Positions 1-5,004 of a stretch of 6,457 bases of DNA are shown one piece after another. Source of the stretch: an uncultured Ectothiorhodospiraceae bacterium (lineage in GTDB: Bacteria; Pseudomonadota; Gammaproteobacteria; UBA6429; Thiohalophilaceae); the NCBI GenBank assembly GCA_947259425.1, contig CAMYMO010000456.1:1-6457 (forward strand), given 5' to 3'. Position 1 is the first letter of the stretch, and every line of letters starts with the position of its first letter. A model generated the notes under the pieces. The model saw only the letters and a program-made list of their open reading frames with translations. It made no database searches and was not told where the DNA came from. Made by a program: the position numbers and the translations under genes.

Positions 1-188
1 TTAAACAACATGGCGGTGAACAGTATCATTATATTCCGGCATTGAATGACAGCGATGAGCAAATAGAATTATTAGTAAACCTGATCAAACAAGAAGGCCA
101 TGCCTGGGCTGAAATTGATAGTGCTACCCAGAAACCCAATGGCACTGAACGAGCGAAGCATTCCACTGAAATGGGTGCCGACAAATAA
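1..188 (+). CDS. hemH: Ferrochelatase, C-terminal end (partial, 5' end outside window)
   Basis: Reading from base 3 gives 61 residues to a TAA stop at 186-188, followed directly by a second in-frame TAA. The segment QYHYIPALNDSDEQIELLVN matches the very end of bacterial ferrochelatases, where an aromatic-x-x-IPALN motif is followed by a short amphipathic helix; the E. coli enzyme ends with the same type of sequence. Ferrochelatase inserts ferrous iron into protoporphyrin IX, the last step of protohaem synthesis, at the cytoplasmic face of the membrane. The catalytic region lies upstream and is not visible. After the family's usual endpoint there is an extra hydrophilic tail of roughly 25-30 residues (from about HAWAEID onward), which looks disordered and lineage-specific. 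It converges on soxB across a repeat-rich gap. The family call rests on one short motif block, so it is good but not absolute. Confidence 0.82.
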   Translation, partial: KQHGGEQYHYIPALNDSDEQIELLVNLIKQEGHAWAEIDSATQKPNGTERAKHSTEMGADK

Positions 189-218
189 TAAATTATTAGA
201 GTACGAATCCATATCTTC

Positions 219-279
219 TGTCATTCCCGCGAATACCCACTATAGACTCTCTTGAAGGGCACTATGGGCGGGAATCCAC
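219..279. repeat. Imperfect inverted repeat with TGTCATTCCCGC / GCGGGAATCCAC ends
   Basis: The left arm TGTCATTCCCGC (219-230) and right arm GCGGGAATCCAC (268-279) share a perfect 8-bp inverted match, ATTCCCGC (223-230) with GCGGGAAT (268-275). About 37 nt lie between them and contain further partial complementarity. Repeats of the type GTCATTCCCGC...GCGGGAATCCA are common in intergenic regions of many proteobacteria and behave like small non-autonomous palindromic elements. Relative to the two units that follow it, this copy is in the opposite orientation (GTCATTCCC first rather than GGATTCCC first). It starts 31 nt after the hemH stop, so as RNA it could stabilise or end the hemH transcript, although no T-tract follows it. 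Confidence 0.6.
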
Positions 280-300
280 ATAGATTAAGATTGCCGACTT

Positions 301-391
301 CTGGATTCCCCTCTCCAGGGGAATGACATGCCCCCTATTTACTGGATTCCCCTCTCCAGGGGAATGACATGACGCCTATTTACTGGATTCC
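301..391. repeat. Tandem 41-bp hairpin repeats (two full units plus a 9-bp third)
   Basis: Units at 301-341 and 342-382 are identical except for two bases (331 and 333 against 372 and 374). A third copy begins at 383 with CTGGATTCC and breaks off at 391. Each full unit contains the perfect 8-bp stem ATTCCCCT / AGGGGAAT around a CTCC loop (305-324 and 346-365), followed by GACATG and a short CT-rich spacer. The core fits the pattern ATTCCC-N8-GGGAAT, the same layout as the dRS3 repeats known from Neisseria. This is resemblance in pattern only. The units lie between convergent genes, a usual place for REP-like palindromes. The near identity of the two copies suggests recent duplication. Confidence 0.8.
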
Positions 392-428
392 AATATCGCT
401 ATTAAGGAGGCTAATATCTCCATATTGG
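390..428. repeat. Imperfect hairpin CCAATAT...ATATTGG next to the repeat cluster
   Basis: CCAATAT (390-396) pairs perfectly with ATATTGG (422-428). Inside it, GGAG (406-409) can pair with CTCC (418-421), stacked directly on the right arm and leaving a 9-nt bulge on the left and an 8-nt loop. The left arm overlaps the end of the truncated third 41-bp unit. It may be a degenerate part of the same element or a chance fold; no protein or terminator role is evident. Confidence 0.35.
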
Positions 429-440
429 TTTGCCGCATCA

Positions 441-471
441 ATAAAAAAGGGAGCCGAAGCTCCCTTTCTTT
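441..471 (-). terminator. Intrinsic terminator of soxB (UUCG loop), possibly bidirectional
   Basis: On the - strand the sequence reads AAAGGGAGC-TTCG-GCTCCCTTT, a perfect 9-bp stem (446-454 with 459-467) closed by C(UUCG)G, an exceptionally stable tetraloop. The 3' arm runs into six T residues (complement of 443-448), then AT. It lies 37 nt downstream of the soxB stop. Read on the + strand, the stem is followed by CTTTATT, a poorer but usable T-rich tract, so it could also stop read-through from hemH. Confidence 0.9.
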
Positions 472-504
472 ATTACTTAAAATTAATATCTCAGATTTAA
501 AATA

Positions 505-2340
505 TTAACCTTGCTTGCCACGATAGTCAGAAATACCAGGGTTGCCATTTGCGCCCAGGATCTTGGGTACATTCAGCTTTTTAACCTTGGCCACTTTCTC
601 GCTACGCAGGTACTTGGCTACAGTTTCCCAGATAGGCTCACCCGGAGCTTTACTGCCAACCGTCGCCCAACCGGAAACCTTATAGTTTTTATCCAGTTCA
701 ATCTCGGTACCATCATCAAGACGCATATCGGTGACCCGTTTATCAATGGGTTTGTTGATATCCATGGTGTAATCCATACCACCAACACGTACCATATCAC
801 CACCCTGTTGTTTATACGGGTCGGTGTTAAACAGGTTGTCGGCCACGTCTTCCAGGATCAGTTTAATATCTGAACCTTTCATCTCACGCGCATAGGTCTC
901 TGGATAGGTGATGCAGGTCTGGTCCATGACGTTATCCATCGTGATGGATTGGCCTGGTAATACGGTGGTTCCCCAACGGAAACCCGGTGACAATGAAATT
1001 TGAGTATCATTTACCGCATTCAGCGCATCACAGATGATTTGATCGAAAGTACCATTGAAGTTACCACGACGGAATAATTCGCCGCCATCCGGATCAGCTA
1101 CCGCTAATTCTTCAGTCAAGGTGTCAACATAAGGCTTACGAACATCGTCAATATATCCGGTCATCTCTTTATCCGCTTCAAGCAAGTTAGAGAAAACAGG
1201 TAATAAACGATAGCGGAAGTCCTGTACCTTACCGTTACGAACATCCAGTTGCATGAAACCAAGGAATTTACCATTCGAACCGGCATTGGTCACCAGGGTT
1301 TGACCACCCTTGTTTTTCACCACGGTTGGCGATGGAACACCATCATGGGTATGTCCACCGAAGATGGCATCGATTCCAGAAACGACCGAGGCCATTTTAA
1401 GATCCACGTCCATACCGTTATGAGAAATAACGATAACCGCATCGGGCTTTTCAGTCTCACGAACCATGTCAACCGTACTTTGCATTTCTGCATCACGGAT
1501 ACCGAAGGTCCAGTGTGGGATAAAGCGACCTGGATTGGCAATTGGAGTATATGGGAAGGCCTGACCAATCACCGCAACTCTGACGCCACCCATGTCTTTA
1601 ATCGTGTAGGGCTTAAAGGCACGAGAGGTATTTTCATCAAAGCCTTCGAACTCGCCAAACTCATAATCAAAAGAGGATTCATCTTTTACAAACACGTTTT
1701 GGCAAACGAAATCGCCTTTAAAATCTCTGACGTTTGAGATGACTTCTTCATCCAGATAGGTGAATTCCCAGTGACCGGTCATCACGTCAACACCTAGCAT
1801 GTTGCACGCGCCCACCATGTCTTTACCACGAGTCCAGTAGGCCGTACCCGAACCTTGCCAGGTATCGCCACCGTCGATTAATAAGGTTCGATTGGCACCA
1901 TGATCTGCGCGTAGCTTTTTAACCAGGGTACGCAAATGCGCGAAGCCGCCGACTTTACCGTATTTTTTTGCCGCCTCAATATAATCGAGGTAGGTAAATG
2001 CATGTGATTCGATACTGTTGGGTGCAACACCGAAGTGTTTAAGCAACTTCTCGCCCACAATATGAGGAGGCTGGCCGAAATTGCCGCCAATCCCAAGGTT
2101 CACATTGGGCTCACGAAAATAAATTGGATTCAATTGAGCATGACAATCCGTCATATGCATTAAAGACACATTACCAAATTTTGGGACGTTATAAAGGTCT
2201 TCAGGACTACGGGCAGCAGCAGCACCGCTGGTGGCCGTTCCTTTGGTAGAGCTTGATTCATTTTTATCGCACCCGGGTACGAGTCCTGCGGTTGCAGCAA
2301 TACCCATTAACTGGATAAATTCACGACGGTTAAGAGACAT
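505..2340 (-). CDS. soxB: Thiosulfohydrolase SoxB (sulfur-oxidation sulfate-releasing hydrolase)
   Basis: SoxB releases sulfate by hydrolysing the terminal sulfone of S-sulfocysteine groups on the SoxY carrier in the periplasmic Sox pathway. The protein is 611 residues from the chosen start, within the family range or slightly long. An N-terminal twin-arginine signal (NRREFIQLMG, residues 4-13) leads to a possible lipobox LVPGC with Cys24, then a Ser/Thr/Ala-rich linker. The metallophosphatase-type domain follows with TDCHAQ (Asp65, His67), the SoxB signature FREPNVNLGIG (about 75-85), DGGDTWQGSG (156-165), GHWEFT (189-194; SoxB has His where 5'-nucleotidases have Asn), SHNG (His307) and GGHTHD (328-333). 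These supply the expected dimanganese ligands. The rest matches the 5'-nucleotidase C-terminal domain. The start ATG at 2338-2340 is preceded by AGGAGG with a 6-nt gap; an ATG eight codons upstream (2362-2364) lacks a comparable site. No soxXAYZ is in the window. Confidence 0.95.
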   Translation of the reverse strand: MSLNRREFIQLMGIAATAGLVPGCDKNESSSTKGTATSGAAAARSPEDLYNVPKFGNVSLMHMTDCHAQLNPIYFREPNVNLGIGGNFGQPPHIVGEKLLKHFGVAPNSIESHAFTYLDYIEAAKKYGKVGGFAHLRTLVKKLRADHGANRTLLIDGGDTWQGSGTAYWTRGKDMVGACNMLGVDVMTGHWEFTYLDEEVISNVRDFKGDFVCQNVFVKDESSFDYEFGEFEGFDENTSRAFKPYTIKDMGGVRVAVIGQAFPYTPIANPGRFIPHWTFGIRDAEMQSTVDMVRETEKPDAVIVISHNGMDVDLKMASVVSGIDAIFGGHTHDGVPSPTVVKNKGGQTLVTNAGSNGKFLGFMQLDVRNGKVQDFRYRLLPVFSNLLEADKEMTGYIDDVRKPYVDTLTEELAVADPDGGELFRRGNFNGTFDQIICDALNAVNDTQISLSPGFRWGTTVLPGQSITMDNVMDQTCITYPETYAREMKGSDIKLILEDVADNLFNTDPYKQQGGDMVRVGGMDYTMDINKPIDKRVTDMRLDDGTEIELDKNYKVSGWATVGSKAPGEPIWETVAKYLRSEKVAKVKKLNVPKILGANGNPGISDYRGKQG

Positions 2341-2344
2341 TAAT

Positions 2345-2352
2345 CTCCTCCT
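2345..2352 (-). promoter_or_regulatory. Strong ribosome binding site of soxB (fixes the start)
   Basis: The - strand reads AGGAGGAG-ATTA-ATG. AGGAGG (2347-2352) is a full Shine-Dalgarno match six bases before the ATG at 2340. This decides for the MSLNRREF start, which puts the twin-arginine motif at the usual distance from the N-terminus, over the longer reading from 2364. Confidence 0.85.
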
Positions 2353-2598
2353 GATAACTAACAAATTGATTTAAATAAATGAACAGGCCTAATTGGCATG
2401 CCGGTAATTTTCTTATTTCGGCCGAGTATGACACGATTTAGAACGATTTTAAATTTCGTCCTGAAAACAGCGCTGATTTTATTACATTCTACCGACGGTT
2501 GGGATACTAAAATCGGAATAATTCGACGCTAAACAGCTGAATTGACTGCAATATGCAGCGATATGACGCTTCAGACCAAATTCTGCAGGTTTTGTCTT
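2353..2598 (-). promoter_or_regulatory. Leader / intergenic region upstream of soxB, promoter not resolved
   Basis: This gap of about 250 nt between the msrQ stop and soxB contains no credible ORF. It is AT-rich and long enough to hold a separate soxB promoter. Two weak sigma70-like candidates are visible on the - strand: TTTAAA-N17-CATACT (2448-2453 and 2425-2430; four of six matches each), and a TAGAAT -10-like hexamer (2486-2491; five of six) without a convincing -35. A 13-bp palindrome, CTGCA-ATA-TGCAG (2546-2558), lies 41 nt past the msrQ stop, flanked by CTGAA (2537-2541) and TTCAG (2570-2574) as an outer, loosely spaced dyad. No T-tract follows, so it is not a convincing terminator. 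No promoter can be assigned with certainty. Confidence 0.3.
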
Positions 2599-3198
2599 TC
2601 AGGATCGGCTTTTTGGTGGATATTTGGCTTTAATGACTCGATATCCGAGCAAACAGAGTAGACACAATACGAACAGAACCGGTCGAATCTTATCCAGCTT
2701 CACCAGCCAGTAAAAATGCAATACCGCCAATATCGCGATAGGATAGATCAGTCGGTGCAGAGAACGCCATTTTTTGGCCAATTTCCTTTGGCTCCAACGA
2801 TTTGAGGTCACCGCCAGTGGTAGCAAACCAAGAAACGAAAGCATACCGAAGGTAATGAATGGCCGTTTTATGATATCCAGACCAATCTCCTGCCAATCAA
2901 AAAACTGGTCAAACCATAAATAACTGTTCAGGTGCAACAATATATAGAAGAAGCAAAACAGACCGAGCATGCGTCGAATCAGAATCGGCCAGGTTTGGCC
3001 AAGCGCATCGCGTAACGGTGTCATGGTCAAGGTGATGATTAACAGGATCAAACCCCACTCACCCAGGCTGCGGGTCACCACCTCAATCGGGTTTGCCCCA
3101 AGTTGATTGGTAAAAAGTGAATATACCAACCAGGCTAATGGCGACAAACAAAGAATAAACAGGACAATTTTTAGCGCAATACGCTGTGGCTTCGACAT
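2599..3198 (-). CDS. msrQ: MsrQ, haem-binding membrane subunit of the MsrPQ methionine sulfoxide reductase system
   Basis: MsrQ (formerly YedZ) is an inner-membrane b-type haem protein of the ferric-reductase-like transmembrane family. It passes electrons from quinol or reduced flavin to periplasmic MsrP. The 199-residue protein is full length for the family, with about six hydrophobic helices. Family landmarks are present: TLTMTPLRDALG (about 56-67), RRMLGLFCFFYILLH (about 75-89), KRPFITFG (about 111-118) and LPLAVTSNRW (about 126-135). Conserved histidines at about 89, 148 and 161 are the expected haem ligands in number and spacing. The ATG at 3196-3198 is taken as start; a TTG codon directly before it (3199-3201) could give one more residue. 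No strong ribosome binding site is visible. The start lies 38 nt after the msrP stop, consistent with co-transcription and translational coupling. Confidence 0.93.
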   Translation of the reverse strand: MSKPQRIALKIVLFILCLSPLAWLVYSLFTNQLGANPIEVVTRSLGEWGLILLIITLTMTPLRDALGQTWPILIRRMLGLFCFFYILLHLNSYLWFDQFFDWQEIGLDIIKRPFITFGMLSFLGLLPLAVTSNRWSQRKLAKKWRSLHRLIYPIAILAVLHFYWLVKLDKIRPVLFVLCLLCLLGYRVIKAKYPPKSRS

Positions 3199-3236
3199 CA
3201 AGACGATTCTATCTGAAAAACTAGATCGGTTTGCGT

Positions 3237-4175
3237 TTAGTAATACTTACGCAAATCCATGCCTTTATACAAGTCCGCAACCTGTTCTTCATAGCCATTA
3301 AACATCAATGTTTTTCGCTTCAGGAATTCTCCGATGCGACGTTCACGCTTTTGGCTCCAGCGAGGGTGATCTACCTTTGGATTTACATTCGAATAAAAAC
3401 CATATTCACGTGGAATTGCCTCTTCCCAGCTCGAGACCGGTTGCCGCTCGACAAAGTTGATTTTGACAATGCTCTTGATACTCTTGAACCCATATTTCCA
3501 GGGGACAACCAGGCGAATAGGCGCCCCATTTTGTTTCGGCATCGTCTCACCATACAATCCGACCGCCATCAGCGTCAGCGGATTCATTGCCTCATCGATG
3601 CGTAATCCTTCTTTATAAGGCCAGTTAAGCGTTCCCCGACGCGTGCCCGGCATTTCTTCTTTTCGGACCAGGGTCGTAAATTCAACAAACTTGGCCTTGG
3701 AGGTTGGATTAAATCGCTTGATTAGATCCGCCAGCGGAAAACCAATCCAGGGTATTACCATCGACCACCCCTCGACGCAACGCAGGCGATAAATCCGTTC
3801 TTCAAGCACATGTGGCTGTAATATATCTTCAAGGGTGTAGGTGCCGGGTTTTTCAACGGCACCGGCAACCGTGATAGACCAGGGATCCGTGGTGAGTTGT
3901 TGGGCACTTTTGGCCGGTGAGTATTTATCGGTGCCGAATTCGTAAAAATTATTGTAATGGGTAATATCCTGATGCGTCGTCAGCTCCTCATCCAGGCGAT
4001 ATATCTTCGATTTCTGATGTTGCAGCGGCTTGTTACCGTAACCTGCCTGGGCCGTCCCCAATAATGGCAGCAATGAAATACCGGCTAAGGATTGCATGAA
4101 ATGGCGACGATTTTGATAAACCGCTTGATCGGTAATTTCTGAACTGGGAATATCCTGGGGGCGTTTAATGAGCAT
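3237..4175 (-). CDS. msrP: MsrP, periplasmic molybdenum-dependent protein-methionine-sulfoxide reductase
   Basis: MsrP (formerly YedY) reduces methionine sulfoxide in envelope proteins after oxidative or hypochlorous stress. It uses a molybdopterin cofactor of the sulfite-oxidase fold and receives electrons from MsrQ. The precursor is 312 residues, normal for the family. A twin-arginine signal (NRRHFMQSLAG, 22-32) is followed by a hydrophobic stretch and a TAQA cleavage site near 41-44. NNFYEFGTDKYSP (75-87) begins the cofactor-binding domain. YRLRCVEGWSMV (129-140) holds Cys133, the expected molybdenum ligand. PWIGFPLADL, GLRIDEAMNPLTLM (190-203), PKQNGAPIRLVVPWKYGFK (213-231) and NVNPKVDHPRWSQ follow in family order. 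The ATG at 4173-4175 has GGAG five bases upstream (4181-4184). It is the first gene of the msrP-msrQ unit, and its expression signals must lie in the divergent region 4176-4345. No regulator gene is adjacent in the window. Confidence 0.95.
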   Translation of the reverse strand: MLIKRPQDIPSSEITDQAVYQNRRHFMQSLAGISLLPLLGTAQAGYGNKPLQHQKSKIYRLDEELTTHQDITHYNNFYEFGTDKYSPAKSAQQLTTDPWSITVAGAVEKPGTYTLEDILQPHVLEERIYRLRCVEGWSMVIPWIGFPLADLIKRFNPTSKAKFVEFTTLVRKEEMPGTRRGTLNWPYKEGLRIDEAMNPLTLMAVGLYGETMPKQNGAPIRLVVPWKYGFKSIKSIVKINFVERQPVSSWEEAIPREYGFYSNVNPKVDHPRWSQKRERRIGEFLKRKTLMFNGYEEQVADLYKGMDLRKYY

Positions 4176-4345
4176 AATTACTCCGAATAGCTGATTTCTG
4201 GATTGTGTCTAATAATGAGTCTAGTCTGGCACAAAAGTTCGCCAGAATTGTTAACATTTTCATCACGAAACGAGCCTCACTATTAATTTTCATGGGATTT
4301 TGCGCTAGTATTGGTAGCTCAACCTCGCGACAAGAATATAAATAG
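4176..4345. promoter_or_regulatory. Divergent intergenic region between msrP and the membrane-protein gene
   Basis: These 170 nt must carry the promoters of both divergent transcripts, but I see no good -35/-10 pair on either strand. The clearest structure is a dyad, TCTGGC-N10-GCCAGA (4225-4230 and 4241-4246), whose half-sites are 16 bp apart centre to centre, a spacing seen in some repressor or activator sites. It lies 50-71 nt upstream of the msrP start. Three GTCT tetramers (4207-4210, 4219-4222, 4224-4227) run into the left half of the dyad. It could be an operator for msrPQ, but there is no independent support. An antisense reading frame covering 4165-4404 shows no protein-family character. 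Confidence 0.35.
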
Positions 4346-4969
4346 ATGTCTGACGCCGAACCACGATCGATCAACAAAACCCTGGTACAAGTAAGTAAGG
4401 CCAAGGGCGAAACACGTACTTTTCAGATCTACGACGAAAAGTTCCTCGACATCACCATAGATAACTTATTCGGCCAAAAAAACTATCAGTTGAATTTATG
4501 TATGCTCGAACCCTGGCCGGTCCGGAATCGCGAGTTTTCCTGGCGTTGGTTATTGAGCATGGTCTACTTCGCCTTCGCCGCCCTGGCTTATATGAGTTAT
4601 TTATTTACCCACGGATCAGGCGAGATGCTCAGCCGGCTGATCCCCTTCTTCGTGATTTTTATCTTATTATTATTGGGCTCATTATTAATGTTTATGTATC
4701 GCTCACCGAACGTGACCGAATTCCGAAGTCGCTATTGTGGGTGTGTGTTAATAAGCTTGTTATATGGCAATCCAGGAAAGGAAGCCTTCAATCAGTTTGT
4801 GGATGAGTTAAAACAGCGCATTCTCGCGGCCAGTCAGTCTGTCCGCATCGACAAACATCGAATGTTGATCAATGAAATAACCAAGCTAAGACGTTTACGT
4901 AACGAAAGTATTATTACTGAACGAGATTATGTTGCCGCATCTCGACGCATTCCAAATATGCGCGCCTAA
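4346..4969 (+). CDS. Hypothetical membrane protein with two transmembrane helices and a SHOCT-like C-terminus
   Basis: I do not recognise a named family for the whole 207-residue protein. The N-terminal 60 residues (with FQIYDEKFLDITIDNLFG near 26-43) are polar and beta-rich in appearance, perhaps a small cytoplasmic domain. Two hydrophobic helices follow at about 67-87 and 98-118, separated by a short loop, so both termini probably lie on the same, likely cytoplasmic, side. A Cys-Gly-Cys at 131-133 comes shortly after the second helix. The C-terminal segment 173-202 (LINEITKLRRLRNESIITER and on) resembles the SHOCT short helical motif, in which a helix, a GIIT-like turn and an E/D-[YF] helix are typical; here the turn reads ESIITERDY. 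A TAG stop lies directly before the ATG (4343-4345), so no upstream start is possible. The ribosome binding site is weak. It is divergent from msrP and convergent with clpB. It is probably a genuine gene, with function unknown. Confidence 0.75.
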   Translation: MSDAEPRSINKTLVQVSKAKGETRTFQIYDEKFLDITIDNLFGQKNYQLNLCMLEPWPVRNREFSWRWLLSMVYFAFAALAYMSYLFTHGSGEMLSRLIPFFVIFILLLLGSLLMFMYRSPNVTEFRSRYCGCVLISLLYGNPGKEAFNQFVDELKQRILAASQSVRIDKHRMLINEITKLRRLRNESIITERDYVAASRRIPNMRA

Positions 4970-4972
4970 TGA

Positions 4973-4994
4973 ACCTCTGAACGAATCCAGAGGT
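4973..4994. terminator. Small inverted repeat between convergent genes, doubtful terminator
   Basis: ACCTCTG (4973-4979) and CAGAGGT (4988-4994) form a perfect 7-bp stem with an 8-nt loop in the 35-nt gap between the stop of the membrane-protein gene and the stop of clpB. It is ideally placed to end both transcripts, but no T-tract follows on either strand. It may act only as a 3'-end stabilising hairpin, or a true clpB terminator may lie inside the opposing gene. Confidence 0.4.
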
Positions 4995-5004
4995 CCCTGA
5001 CAGT

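Noticed and set aside
301..391. CRISPR array
   Set aside because: Only two and a fraction units are present, they are directly adjacent without unique spacers, and the repeated part includes the spacer-like segment.
1249..1737. 162-codon open frame on the + strand inside soxB
   Set aside because: It is antisense to a fully conserved SoxB region with metal-binding motifs, has no recognisable family character and no ribosome binding site.
2341..2364. Upstream ATG giving SoxB eight more residues
   Set aside because: The internal ATG at 2338-2340 has a full AGGAGG at ideal spacing and gives a normal twin-arginine signal length; the longer form would use that site as coding sequence.
3231..3605. 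124-codon open frame on the + strand opposite msrP
   Set aside because: It is a shadow of the strongly conserved C-terminal half of MsrP.
4165..4404. 79-codon open frame on the - strand across the divergent region
   Set aside because: It overlaps both msrP and the + strand gene, shows no family features and has no convincing start signal; the region is better explained as regulatory.
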